Position numbers and translations under genes: made by a program. A DNA stretch of 64,000 nt from Prevotella sp. UBA6447 (GTDB lineage Bacteria; Bacteroidota; Bacteroidia; Bacteroidales; Bacteroidaceae), in contig DJOD01000023.1 of the NCBI GenBank assembly GCA_002437115.1, positions 45,895 to 109,894 of the forward strand, read 5' to 3'. The notes under the pieces were generated by a model that saw nothing but the letters and a program-made list of their open reading frames with translations, was not told the origin of the DNA and made no database searches. Below, piece after piece: positions 27,901 to 36,970 of this stretch (positions within the stretch are counted from its first letter, which is position 1; every line of letters begins with the position of its first letter).

Positions 27901-29124
27901 ATGCGGATTCTGATTACGAATATCAAGACTTTGTATGGACTTGTGCCTATCTCATGTATGCGTCTTTGTGGCGCAGACATGAGGCAGGCATTTTCTTTGG
28001 ACAACGCGTGGCTCTCACTTGACGAAGGTCGCGTGGCCGACTATGGGGCGATGGAGGCCCTCCCGCAAGGACAACACGCCGACGAGACAGTCGATGCCCA
28101 TGGCGGACTAGTGTTGCCAGCTTTCTGCGACAGTCACACGCACCTGGTGTACGCAGGTAGCCGTGAGCAAGAATGGGAAGACAAGATACAGGGACTCAGC
28201 TACGCGGAGGTTGCCCGGCGGGGTGGGGGAATACTCAACTCGGCCGACCGGTTGCACCAAACTTCAGAGAACGAACTTTACAGACAAGCCATGGAACGTA
28301 TGCGGGAAATCATGGACAAGGGCACTGGATGCGTGGAAATCAAGAGCGGATACGGGCTCAACACGGCAGATGAGCTGAAGATGCTGCGTGTCATCAGGCG
28401 GATTCGCGAGAGTGTACCCATCAAGGTGGTCAGCACATTCCTTGGTGCCCACGCCGTGGCGCGGTCTTACGTTGGACGACAGTCGGCCTATGTAGACTTG
28501 GTCGTCCGGGAGATGCTACCTGAAGTAGCCAAGGAAAAACTGGCCGATTTCATCGATGTATTTTGCGACAAGGGCTTCTTCACGCCCGAAGAGACGGATC
28601 GCATCCTTGCAGCCGCCGACCGATATGGCCTCAAGCCCAAAGTGCATGTGGATGAGTTGGCTTCCTGTGGTGGGCTGCCTGTTTGCGTGAAGCACCATGC
28701 CGTGTCGGTCGACCACTTGGAAAACATGGACGAGAAAGACATACCCTTGCTCAAGAGAAGCAACACGATGCCCACACTTCTTCCTGGAACGTCTTTCTTC
28801 TCCAACTTGCCTTACGGAAAGGGTCGAGACATGATAGACCAAGGGCTTCCCGTGGCCTTGGCAAGCGATTATAACCCAGGGAGCACGCCATCGGGAGACA
28901 TGAGGTTTGTGATGTCGCTGGCTTGCATGAAAATGCGCTTGTTGCCCTTGGAGGCTCTCCATGCCGCTACCATCAATGGAGCTGCGGCCATGGGACTTGC
29001 GGCCACTCACGGCAGCATACGCCGTGGCTCACGACCAGGCATCCTGCTCACGAAGCCTATTCCGTCGCTGGCGTACCTGCTTTATGCGTATACAACGCCT
29101 TGCATCGCACGAACTTTTTTTTAG
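27901..29124 (+). CDS. hutI: Imidazolonepropionase
   Basis: 407 residues of the amidohydrolase family. Hydrolyses 4-imidazolone-5-propionate to N-formimino-glutamate. Metal ligands in CDSHTHLVYAG, then KIQGLSYAEVARRGGGI, EIKSGYGLN, HVDELASCGG and ASDYNPGSTPSG are all visible. The C-terminus ends in TPCIARTFF within a run of eight Ts, a few residues short of the usual LNG-type ending; this is probably harmless, but a homopolymer error there cannot be excluded. Completes the four-gene pathway. Confidence 0.96.
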   Translation: MRILITNIKTLYGLVPISCMRLCGADMRQAFSLDNAWLSLDEGRVADYGAMEALPQGQHADETVDAHGGLVLPAFCDSHTHLVYAGSREQEWEDKIQGLSYAEVARRGGGILNSADRLHQTSENELYRQAMERMREIMDKGTGCVEIKSGYGLNTADELKMLRVIRRIRESVPIKVVSTFLGAHAVARSYVGRQSAYVDLVVREMLPEVAKEKLADFIDVFCDKGFFTPEETDRILAAADRYGLKPKVHVDELASCGGLPVCVKHHAVSVDHLENMDEKDIPLLKRSNTMPTLLPGTSFFSNLPYGKGRDMIDQGLPVALASDYNPGSTPSGDMRFVMSLACMKMRLLPLEALHAATINGAAAMGLAATHGSIRRGSRPGILLTKPIPSLAYLLYAYTTPCIARTFF

Positions 29125-29257
29125 CGCGCACCGATTTGGGGACGGCAGGGCTTTGTGCCCCTGGCCTCAGCCATATCGTTGATTCGACAGGATTCGACTT
29201 GCGCTTTTTGCCAATCAGCCAAGCCCGTCCTGCATGAATAGGATAGTTTTCTTCTGT

Positions 29258-29343
29258 AAAATAATAGCTTAAATATTTAAAATAATAGCTGTAATTTTCA
29301 AAATTTAAGCTATTCTTATAAGAATTTAAGCTGTTATTTTTTT
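29258..29343. repeat. AT-rich interspersed repeat cluster (four units)
   Basis: Two units in one orientation (29258-29280, 29279-29300) and two inverted (29299-29320, 29321-29343) share a core close to AATAATAGCTTAAATTTT. The arrangement could fold into one long hairpin. Related units occur at 55065-55129. The surrounding intergenic stretch (29125-29454) otherwise shows nothing recognisable. Confidence 0.6.
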
Positions 29344-29454
29344 GTGCCCAAGTAAATATTTCCATTTTGCTCCGTACTTCATTCCGCTTGACTTAGAAAT
29401 GATTTGTCTTTGCGTGTCATGTCGTTTTCCCCTGTAAAAATAGGGATTCCCCTA

Positions 29455-29486
29455 TTGCTGGTTTCGGTTTCTTTGGCTATATTTGC
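29455..29486 (+). promoter_or_regulatory. Promoter upstream of the SIMPL gene
   Basis: TTG at 29455-29457, 21-base spacer, TATATTTG at 29479-29486. The predicted leader to the ATG at 29579 is about 85 bases. Confidence 0.5.
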
Positions 29487-29578
29487 AACAGACAAGTATC
29501 TTATGGCAGTTGCCAACATTCAAATAAAGCTTGATGCGCAACTGCCTGTATGTGGACCCCCCTTAATAACGTACAACT

Positions 29579-30286
29579 ATGAAGGAGAAAGACAAGATTA
29601 TCTGTGCTGCCATCATAGCGATTGGCATCATTGTTTTGGGATTGTTCTTGAAGGCCGGGATGGACAATTTCACAGAGAAGGACCGCAAGGTGACTGTGAA
29701 AGGATTGGCTGAGACGGTTGTGAAAGCAGATAAGGTGACGTGGCCCATTGTCTCGAAAGAGCTGGGAAACGACCTTCCGGAACTTTATAACTGCATCGCC
29801 CAAAAGCAGCAGACCATCAAGCGGTTTCTCATGGCAAACGGCATCTCCGAGAGCGACATTGCGGTGAATGCGCCGCAGGTCATTGACCTCTCGGCTGAAC
29901 AGTACAGCACCAACAATACACCTTACCGATATAACATCACTTTGGTAATCACCGTGACGTCGCGTCATGTGGATCGCGTGAGAAGCATAATGGCTCGCCA
30001 GGGCGAACTTCTCAAGCAGGGCGTTGCAATCGTTGCGGGCGACTACAACAACCAAGTGACTTATGAGCTGGAATCGTTCAAGAAGATGAAACCGAAGATG
30101 ATGACAGAGGCCATCGAGAATGCCCAGAAGACGGCCCAGCAGTTTGCGAAGAATAGCCATTCGAAACTCAACAAGATTGTCAGTGCCGATCAGGGGCAGT
30201 TCTCCATTGATAACCGTGATGCCAACACGCCGTGGATCAAGCGGGTAAGGGTGGTGACGACAGTCACTTATTCGCTGAAAGACTGA
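29579..30286 (+). CDS. SIMPL (DUF541) domain protein, membrane-anchored
   Basis: 235 residues. A single N-terminal hydrophobic helix (IICAAIIAIGIIVLGLFL, ~7-24) anchors a periplasmic DUF541/SIMPL domain, which starts with KVTVKGLAETVVKADKVTW. The family includes Brucella BP26 and the IRAK-binding namesake protein; bacterial function is mostly unknown and often linked to envelope stress. It stands alone between the hut operon and the flavodoxin gene. Confidence 0.85.
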   Translation: MKEKDKIICAAIIAIGIIVLGLFLKAGMDNFTEKDRKVTVKGLAETVVKADKVTWPIVSKELGNDLPELYNCIAQKQQTIKRFLMANGISESDIAVNAPQVIDLSAEQYSTNNTPYRYNITLVITVTSRHVDRVRSIMARQGELLKQGVAIVAGDYNNQVTYELESFKKMKPKMMTEAIENAQKTAQQFAKNSHSKLNKIVSADQGQFSIDNRDANTPWIKRVRVVTTVTYSLKD

Positions 30287-30304
30287 ATTGGCATGGAAAA
30301 ATCG

Positions 30305-30318
30305 AGCTGAGCTCAGCT
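30305..30318. other. 14-base perfect palindrome
   Basis: AGCTGAGCTCAGCT lies 19 bases after the SIMPL stop and 55 bases before the flavodoxin start. It could be an operator or a small hairpin; no T-tract follows. Confidence 0.35.
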
Positions 30319-30372
30319 TGCAGATGGTTTACAGGCTGGGATCGGCCTTCAGACAATAACATTACAATTACA

Positions 30373-31002
30373 ATGAAAGTATTATTGATTAGCGCCAGCC
30401 CGAGGCGCAAGGGCAACACGTTTACGGCCCTAAGCGAGGTGGCCAAGACTCTCGAACAAGACGGCATAGAGGCAGAGGTGGTGGAGATAGGCAGCAAACC
30501 CATCCGGGGATGCATCGCTTGCAACCAATGCAGGCTACACGCAGATGTGCACCGATGCGCTTTCGGCGACGATATGGTGAATGCCATCTCGTGCAAAGCT
30601 GAGGAGGCTGACGCGTTTGTCTTTGGCTCGCCCGTCTATTACGGACAGCCAAACGGAACCGCCCTCTCGCTCATCCAGCGACTGCTTTACAGTAACGGAC
30701 AAGCCTTTTCCTATAAGCCCGTAGCCAGTGTGTGCGTCTGCCGCCGTGGTGGTGCCGACACGGCATACCAAACGCTGAACATGATGTTTGAGATGATGAA
30801 TATGCCTATAGTCACTTCGCAGTATTGGAACATCGCCTATGGGCGCGAACCCGGCCAGGCGGCACAAGACATAGAGGGCATGCAGACCATGAGGACAATG
30901 GCCCACAACCTGTCGTGGATGCTGAAGAAATTCCACGGGGTACCGGCGGGCGAGCGTCCCGACAAGGAAACGGAGTGGATGCCCATGAACTTCGTCAGAT
31001 AA
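30373..31002 (+). CDS. Flavodoxin-family NAD(P)H-dependent reductase
   Basis: 209 residues from the ATG at 30373 (MKVLLISASPRRKGNT); the open frame upstream overlaps the SIMPL gene and is not coding. FMN phosphate-binding loop SASPRRKGNT (8-17), Cys cluster CIACNQC (47-53) plus Cys62 as in iron-sulfur flavoproteins of the multimeric flavodoxin family, then FGSPVYYGQPNG for the flavin ring. The electron partner is unknown. The proline iminopeptidase follows 15 bases later. Confidence 0.88.
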   Translation: MKVLLISASPRRKGNTFTALSEVAKTLEQDGIEAEVVEIGSKPIRGCIACNQCRLHADVHRCAFGDDMVNAISCKAEEADAFVFGSPVYYGQPNGTALSLIQRLLYSNGQAFSYKPVASVCVCRRGGADTAYQTLNMMFEMMNMPIVTSQYWNIAYGREPGQAAQDIEGMQTMRTMAHNLSWMLKKFHGVPAGERPDKETEWMPMNFVR

Positions 31003-31017
31003 ACGTTGGGTACAATC

Positions 31018-31935
31018 ATGACAATGAAAAAAATGGAGAAATGCGCCAACGGACATCTAAAGGTGGAGACAGGCAAGATGCCTTTCATGGGGTATGAGAC
31101 ATTTTATAGGATTGTTGGTGACCCGACAGACAAGCCACCGTTGTTGCTCATCCATGGTGGGCCAGGATCAACTCACAATTATTTTGAAGTGCTCGATGAC
31201 TTGGCTCTTACCTCACAACGGCAAGTCATCAGTTACGACCAACTGGGATGCGGAGAAAGCTACGTGGAAGGACATCCTGAACTGTGGACCTTGAAGACCT
31301 GGGAAGACGAGCTCGTGGCCTTGCGCCGCCACTTGAACCTCGACCGAGTGCACTTGCTCGGACAGTCGTGGGGTGGAATGCTCATCATCGCCTACCTGAT
31401 AGATCTTCAGCCCGACGGCATTGAGTCCGTAATTTTGTCGAGCACCCTGCCGTCAAGCCGTTTGTGGAGCCACGAGCAGCAAAGGCTCATCTCCTTTATG
31501 CCCGAGGAAGAGCAACGCGCCATAGCAAGGGCGGTGGAAACAGGAAACTTTAGAGACTCCGACTACTTGCGTGCCAACGACCATTACACATTGTTGCATG
31601 CCGATGAGATTAATGAAGCTTCACCCGAATGTTTCCGTCGCAAGAAGCGTTTTGGCATGGAATCGTACGTGACAGCTTGGGGACCCAATGAATACACGCC
31701 GACAGGCACGCTTAAGGATTTTGAATACACTGACCGCCTGAAAGAAATCAAGCAACGGGCACTCATCATCAGTGGCACCAACGACGAATGCACGCCTTTG
31801 GTGGCCAAAACAATGTTTGATAACATTCCCCAATCACGCTGGGAGCTTCTCGATGGGGCTCGACACATGACCTTCATCGACCAGACGGAAAACTACAAGC
31901 GCATCCTTACAGAGTGGCTGAGCACCTCTGTCTGA
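31018..31935 (+). CDS. pip: Proline iminopeptidase (S33 alpha/beta hydrolase)
   Basis: 305 residues from the ATG at 31018. Oxyanion motif LLIHGGPGSTHNYF (~43-56), nucleophile GQSWGG (Ser117), Asp in ISGTNDECTPL and His in DGARHMTF complete the triad. Releases N-terminal proline from peptides and fits downstream of DPP IV and the tripeptidyl peptidase elsewhere in the window. No signal peptide, so probably cytoplasmic. The family also includes other small hydrolases, but HGGPG with GQSWGG strongly favours PIP. Confidence 0.88.
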   Translation: MTMKKMEKCANGHLKVETGKMPFMGYETFYRIVGDPTDKPPLLLIHGGPGSTHNYFEVLDDLALTSQRQVISYDQLGCGESYVEGHPELWTLKTWEDELVALRRHLNLDRVHLLGQSWGGMLIIAYLIDLQPDGIESVILSSTLPSSRLWSHEQQRLISFMPEEEQRAIARAVETGNFRDSDYLRANDHYTLLHADEINEASPECFRRKKRFGMESYVTAWGPNEYTPTGTLKDFEYTDRLKEIKQRALIISGTNDECTPLVAKTMFDNIPQSRWELLDGARHMTFIDQTENYKRILTEWLSTSV

Positions 31936-31967
31936 GGAACTCAAGATTAGGTGAAGGCATTAAGACG

Positions 31968-32019
31968 ACATCCCTTAACCGGCCGAGGAGAACGGCTTCA
32001 GGAACGAGTTAAGGGATGT
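31968..32019. terminator. Hairpin between convergent genes, possible bidirectional terminator
   Basis: ACATCCCTTAAC (31968-31979) and GTTAAGGGATGT (32008-32019) form a perfect 12-pair stem with a 28-base loop. It lies between the pip stop and the DUF5687 stop. No long T-run follows on either side. Confidence 0.5.
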
Positions 32020-32026
32020 TGTGTGT

Positions 32027-33547
32027 TTATGCGTTGTAGGCCAGCAGGTGGTCGTAGCGCCGCTTCATCATCCGCTGGTAGATGTTGCGGAGCCATATCT
32101 TATGGCAGGCGATGAAGATGATGCCGATAGACATAACGACCAGCCAAGCTACCGTGTCAGACAAGAAGGCTTCAAGCACGGAGATAAGCACAAGAGGGAA
32201 GATGAACGAAGCCATCTCGACTACCACCATCAGCGCGCTGTTCTCCACGCCATTCTTGCTTATGAACGCCTCGTTGAGCGGAAGCTTCTGTTTGTTGTAA
32301 ACCGCCAACTGCATCAATACGAAATATTGAAATCCAGCGGTGAAGATGCCATACGAAAAGAGCATCAAAATGTTCCACTTACCAGTGAAAACCATGGGTA
32401 GCATGAGAATGAACGGCAACACCAAGAGGGCGCAGAAGAAGTAGTACTTAGCCCTCAGTAGTGTCAGGATGTTTTCTTTGTGCACCATCAGCGCGTTGAT
32501 GTAATTGGCCTCGTAAGACATGACACGGACGAGCAGCATGGCACCGTAAATGGCAAAATCATAGAAGCACCAGAAGTTTACCATGGCCTTGGAGTCGTAG
32601 ATGTCGGTCAGCGATACCAGCAAGCTCAGCAGCAGCACAACGACGGTAGCGAAGATAAATGACTTGCGAGGGTTCTTGTTGCGCATGAGAGATTTAATCT
32701 CTATCTTCAGGTATTCGCCGATTTCACCGAGTTGATTGAGAGATGAGAAGTCGCTCACTTTCTTGATTTTGGTGACCTTGCACTTTCCCAGTTCGCGCCA
32801 CACGTTGTTGTATTGCAATCGGCGGTTCACCAAACACAAGCCGACAAGTGCTGAAAGAGCCACAAAGTGTGGAATAATGTTGCCGTGCTCCAAGCCCGAC
32901 CCGATGGCGGCGTATGTGTCGAAGAAAGACGAGAAATCGCCAATCATCCATGGACTGTAGACAACCAGGTAAACCACGATAGGCAGGCACCACCATAATT
33001 GACTGCCGACCACCAACGTGCGGCAAATGGAATACCACTGGCTGTTGGCCAACACCGCGACGTAGTAGAGCAGCATCAGCGAAAGGGCGGGCAACACGCC
33101 ATAGGCGAATAAGACCGACATGAAACAGTAAGGGACAATCAAGGCAAACCACAAGAGGTTGCCCCAACTCAACAGGGAGTTGAGGATGAAACTGTCTATG
33201 CACGCGTAGCGCGGCAAGGGAAGCAACACGTATGGCTTGATGATTTGCGACGGAGTCTGCTGAGCTACAAACCTGACGCCAAAATCGATGACCAGGACGA
33301 ACGGCAACACACCCAGGATGTACCCTATCGATGTGTGGCTTCTCGAATCGTTGGCATCGAGTGCCAACAGGATGGCGAACATGATGAGATAGAGCATCAT
33401 CAGGCACATGAAGAAGCCGATGACATATCGGGCAACCTTGTTGGTGTAGAACATAGGGTCGCGACGCTCGGCCAGCTGGCGATGGCGGCGCAGCAACTTG
33501 AACACGGCAAGGAAGGAAAGGGTGTAGGGCTGGACGGAGTGTTTCAT
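32027..33547 (-). CDS. DUF5687 family membrane protein
   Basis: 506 residues with about a dozen hydrophobic segments. Matches the Bacteroidota DUF5687 family, whose layout resembles ABC-2 type permeases: N-terminal FLAVFKLLRRHRQLAERRD, then QQTPSQIIKPYVLLPLPR. No ATPase partner gene is next to it; it follows lolA by 12 bases and so appears to be the last gene of an ftsK-lolA transcript. Transport is a guess from topology. Confidence 0.75.
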   Translation of the reverse strand: MKHSVQPYTLSFLAVFKLLRRHRQLAERRDPMFYTNKVARYVIGFFMCLMMLYLIMFAILLALDANDSRSHTSIGYILGVLPFVLVIDFGVRFVAQQTPSQIIKPYVLLPLPRYACIDSFILNSLLSWGNLLWFALIVPYCFMSVLFAYGVLPALSLMLLYYVAVLANSQWYSICRTLVVGSQLWWCLPIVVYLVVYSPWMIGDFSSFFDTYAAIGSGLEHGNIIPHFVALSALVGLCLVNRRLQYNNVWRELGKCKVTKIKKVSDFSSLNQLGEIGEYLKIEIKSLMRNKNPRKSFIFATVVVLLLSLLVSLTDIYDSKAMVNFWCFYDFAIYGAMLLVRVMSYEANYINALMVHKENILTLLRAKYYFFCALLVLPFILMLPMVFTGKWNILMLFSYGIFTAGFQYFVLMQLAVYNKQKLPLNEAFISKNGVENSALMVVVEMASFIFPLVLISVLEAFLSDTVAWLVVMSIGIIFIACHKIWLRNIYQRMMKRRYDHLLAYNA

Positions 33548-33559
33548 GACATGCAGGTG

Positions 33560-34171
33560 TTATCGGAGATCAACAACCTCGGCAGTTGGGAAATCCTTTT
33601 GCTTAAAGGAGAATGTGCGGTTGGGAATGTTCTTCGCCTTGAAGCCGGAAACAGTGAGGGTGATCCACGTGTTGTTTTCTTTCATCTTAACCACAGAGGG
33701 CACATAGGTCTTGACGTTGATAGTCAAGTACATTTCTTGCACGGCCTTTTTCCTTCCTTGGGCCGTCAAGTGCACCACATAGCTGCCTCCCTTCCTGCTT
33801 ATGCCCATGTTATACCCGCTCTTGTACAAGGTAATGAAGGCGTAAGGGTTCATTTGCATGCGTTGTGCAGCCGATGGTGTTGTGACATTCACCTCGTTGG
33901 TCGACCTCAGGTAGCTCCACTGTGTCTTGCCATTGTACCAGACGATTGCTTTGGGTGTGCTGGCATGAAACATTCTGCCTTTGATGGCGATGGTGCCCGA
34001 AGTGGTGCCAATCTTTTTCCCCGACACGCTGAAGTGGGCCGAAACTCCACTCTTGTTGCCAACCACCGCAGCTGCCCTGTCAAGCACCTTGCGTGCCAGC
34101 GTTGGGTTTTGCGCCAATGCGCCAACCGCCTGCAAGGCCAGAATGAACAACATGATAATCGTTTTCTTCAT
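33560..34171 (-). CDS. lolA: LolA-like outer-membrane lipoprotein carrier
   Basis: 203 residues from the ATG at 34171 (MKKTIIMLFILALQAVGALA is the signal peptide). The body has the LolA fold features: an 11-stranded half-barrel with GTIAIKGRMFHASTPKAIVWYNGKTQWSY-type strands and a C-terminal KNIPNRTFSFKQKDFPTAEVV segment. It should ferry lipoproteins through the periplasm. The ftsK-lolA neighbourhood recurs in Bacteroidota, which supports the call. Confidence 0.88.
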   Translation of the reverse strand: MKKTIIMLFILALQAVGALAQNPTLARKVLDRAAAVVGNKSGVSAHFSVSGKKIGTTSGTIAIKGRMFHASTPKAIVWYNGKTQWSYLRSTNEVNVTTPSAAQRMQMNPYAFITLYKSGYNMGISRKGGSYVVHLTAQGRKKAVQEMYLTINVKTYVPSVVKMKENNTWITLTVSGFKAKNIPNRTFSFKQKDFPTAEVVDLR

Positions 34172-34250
34172 TTTTTTCAACATTAGTTTATACGAGAATA
34201 ACGCGCAATGAGCATGGAATGTTATATCATTTAAATTGCTTTAACGCAAC

Positions 34251-36722
34251 TCACCTGTTTCCATGGACCTGTGCGAGTGTCACGTTTAGCGTGTTTTCGT
34301 CGGCGATGAGCACCTCACGTGGCTTCGAACCCTGTGCTGCTCCCACTATGCCGGCAGCCTCCAGTTGATCCATGAGTCGTCCGGCACGGTTATAACCGAT
34401 GGAGAAACGCCTTTGTATCATGCTTGTGGAACCCTGCTGCGTGATGACAATAGCGCGTGCAGCCTCATCGAAAAACGTGTCTAAACTGCCTAAGTTCGAG
34501 TCGGAACCATGTCCTCCCACACCTCCCTGCGGATCGTCGGGCTCTGGCAACTCCATGGGATCCGTCGGGCCAGGCTCATTGGCTATACAGTCGTTGATGG
34601 CCTCTATCTCGGGTGTGTCGATGAAAGCACACTGTACGCGCACAGGATCGCCTCCCGAGAGAAACAGCATGTCGCCACGACCCACAAGTTGCTCAGCGCC
34701 CGTGCGGTCGAGGATGGTGCGCGAGTCGATTTGAGAGGCCACACGAAATGCCATGCGCCCAGGGAAGTTGGCCTTGATGTTTCCTGTGATTATCTTGGTG
34801 GTCGGGCGTTGTGTGGCAATAATCATGTGTATGCCAACAGCGCGTGCCAGTTGGGCTATGCGCGCTATGGGAAGCTCGATTTCCTTGCCTGCCGTCATGA
34901 TGAGGTCGCCAAACTCATCGATAATCACGACGATGTAAGGCATGTACTCGTGCCCGTCCGTGAGCTTCAGTCGATGGTTCACAAACTTGTTGTTGTACTC
35001 GTCGATTTTCTTCACCTGTGCTTTCTTGAGCAAGTCGTAGCGGTGATCCATCAGCTTGCAGAGGGAATTAAGCGTCCGCACCACTTTCTGGACGTCGGTA
35101 ATGATGGGCTCATCCTCGTTTTCGGGCAGGGCTGCCATGTAGTGAGGCGTGATCTTGCTGTAGACGCTGAACTCAACTTTCTTGGGGTCGACGAGAACAA
35201 ACTTCAGCTCGTTGGGATGTTTTTTATATAATAAGGAAGTGATGATGGCATTCAAGCCTACAGATTTACCCATACCCGTGGCTCCCGCCACCAGCAGATG
35301 CGGAATCTTAGCCAGGTCTACCATGAACACCTCATTCGTGATGGTCTTGCCCAAGGCCATGGGAAGCGCCATCTTTGTGGTCTGGAATTTCTTGGAGTTG
35401 AGCACACTTTCCATCGAGACGATTTGCGGATTCTTGTTCGGCACTTCAATGCCGATGGTTCCTTTGCCGGGGATAGGTGCGATGATGCGGATTCCTAACG
35501 CCGACAGGCTGAGCGCGATGTCTGCCTCCAGTCCACGTATCTTGCTGATGCGAACACCCTCGGCTGGCGTGATCTCGTAAAGGGTTACCGTGGGGCCAAC
35601 GGTCGCGTTGATGCGGCTTATCTGCACACCAAAGCTGTTAAGCACCTCAATGATGCGGGCGTTGTTGGCCTTGATCTCTTCCATGTCGATGCTTGCATTG
35701 GTGTCATACTTTTTGAGAAGTGTCAAAGAAGGGAACTGGTATCTTGTGTAGGGCTCCCACGGGTTGATTGGCGCTTGTGTCTTTTCCTCGTCTCCCACCA
35801 TGTTTCCTGTTGCCTTGTCGATCACGTTAGTCTTCTCTACCACCAAGGTGGTTTCATTCTCCTTTGCCTCATTGGCATTGGTAACATGCAAGGTAGCTTC
35901 CTCACGCTCTTGGTTGTCGGGCTGTTGCCCCTGAGTCGTGTCGGTTAAGTCAACTACTTGTGGAACACTTTCTTCCGTATTTTCGGTCGCTAAAGGCTCG
36001 TTTTCAGCCACCTCTCCTTGGTTCTCAAAAACAGGCTCTTCGTCCATCGCGTTCCCTGCCGTCTTGTCTGTAACCGTAAATTTCACCTTGTTGTGAATGT
36101 ATTTCACGGGGTTCAACGCCTTTCTGACCACTTCGATAGTCTCGGTGGTCAGGTAAGTGAGGAATGCGAGCGCCACGATTAGCAGCACAGCAGTAAGGCC
36201 GGGAGGCCCAATTAAGTTCTCCAGAAATTGCTTGCAAAACAACCCGTGCGCGCCACCAGGGTTGAACACCATGTCGCCAGCGAATGGTGAAAGAAATGTC
36301 GCTAATGCCACAGAGCTCCATACCATGACAATCCCGAGGCACAAAAACCATTTCAGCAAGTTGACGCTATACACGTGCATCATCTTTAAGGCTGCCAGGA
36401 GAAAGAAAAACGGTATGAGGAAGGCTGGTAAGCCAAAATTGATTGCAATTAGGTAATAAGCAACCAATGCGCCGATGGAACCGCAATAATTAGCAAACTC
36501 ATGGTTCTGGTTGAGCCATTCGCCAGGGCGCATGCTTTCAAGGATGCTCTGGTCAATTTGCCCCGTGTAGAGATACGACACCATGGCAATGATGGTCAAT
36601 ATCGCCAGTGCAAATAATAAAAGTCCCGAGAAAAATCCTGTGGTCTCACTTTCTAATATATGTTGTATGCCGACTGCATAGCCGAATGATTTCGGTTTGC
36701 GCTCAGTTTTACTTTTTCTCAT
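34251..36722 (-). CDS. ftsK: DNA translocase FtsK
   Basis: 823 residues from the ATG at 36722 (MRKSKTERK); 60 extra upstream codons are excluded because a matching promoter lies within them at 36746-36776. Four N-terminal membrane helices (~30-190), an acidic Thr/Glu-rich linker, the motor domain with AGATGMGKSVGLNA (~480) and VVIIDEFGDLIMTAGKE, and the C-terminal winged-helix gamma domain with GYNRAGRLMDQLEAAGIVG. It pumps chromosome DNA at the division septum and activates dimer resolution at dif. Confidence 0.96.
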   Translation of the reverse strand: MRKSKTERKPKSFGYAVGIQHILESETTGFFSGLLLFALAILTIIAMVSYLYTGQIDQSILESMRPGEWLNQNHEFANYCGSIGALVAYYLIAINFGLPAFLIPFFFLLAALKMMHVYSVNLLKWFLCLGIVMVWSSVALATFLSPFAGDMVFNPGGAHGLFCKQFLENLIGPPGLTAVLLIVALAFLTYLTTETIEVVRKALNPVKYIHNKVKFTVTDKTAGNAMDEEPVFENQGEVAENEPLATENTEESVPQVVDLTDTTQGQQPDNQEREEATLHVTNANEAKENETTLVVEKTNVIDKATGNMVGDEEKTQAPINPWEPYTRYQFPSLTLLKKYDTNASIDMEEIKANNARIIEVLNSFGVQISRINATVGPTVTLYEITPAEGVRISKIRGLEADIALSLSALGIRIIAPIPGKGTIGIEVPNKNPQIVSMESVLNSKKFQTTKMALPMALGKTITNEVFMVDLAKIPHLLVAGATGMGKSVGLNAIITSLLYKKHPNELKFVLVDPKKVEFSVYSKITPHYMAALPENEDEPIITDVQKVVRTLNSLCKLMDHRYDLLKKAQVKKIDEYNNKFVNHRLKLTDGHEYMPYIVVIIDEFGDLIMTAGKEIELPIARIAQLARAVGIHMIIATQRPTTKIITGNIKANFPGRMAFRVASQIDSRTILDRTGAEQLVGRGDMLFLSGGDPVRVQCAFIDTPEIEAINDCIANEPGPTDPMELPEPDDPQGGVGGHGSDSNLGSLDTFFDEAARAIVITQQGSTSMIQRRFSIGYNRAGRLMDQLEAAGIVGAAQGSKPREVLIADENTLNVTLAQVHGNR

Positions 36723-36745
36723 TCTGATTGTAGTTTTATGTACTG

Positions 36746-36776
36746 CAAAATTAATGGATTTTGCCGTAAAAACAAA
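36746..36776 (-). promoter_or_regulatory. Promoter of ftsK
   Basis: Minus strand: TTTG (36773-36776), 19-base spacer, TAATTTTG (36746-36753), 23 bases before the ATG at 36722. Confidence 0.7.
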
Positions 36777-36942
36777 GGAAATTCTCCTGAACATTTGGAA
36801 AAAAGTGCGGCTGCCATTGCTCGCCTGGTTATTCACTTGCCGTACCGACATATTCATGAGACTGTAGGCTTGAAAAACTTTTTTTTGAGCCGTATATGCC
36901 ATAATTCATCTTAAAAAACGCCAAAGTTTAATAACTTTTTTA

Positions 36943-36950
36943 TACTTTTG
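36943..36950 (+). promoter_or_regulatory. -7 element, exonuclease-rlmI-tilS operon
   Basis: TACTTTTG, 20 bases upstream of the ATG at 36971. No good -33. Confidence 0.5.
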
Positions 36951-36970
36951 CAAACTGATACGAAGAGAAA

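Noticed and set aside
29404..29712. 102-codon plus-strand ORF overlapping the SIMPL start
   Set aside because: It spans the SIMPL promoter and runs into that gene in another frame; the composition is not protein-like.
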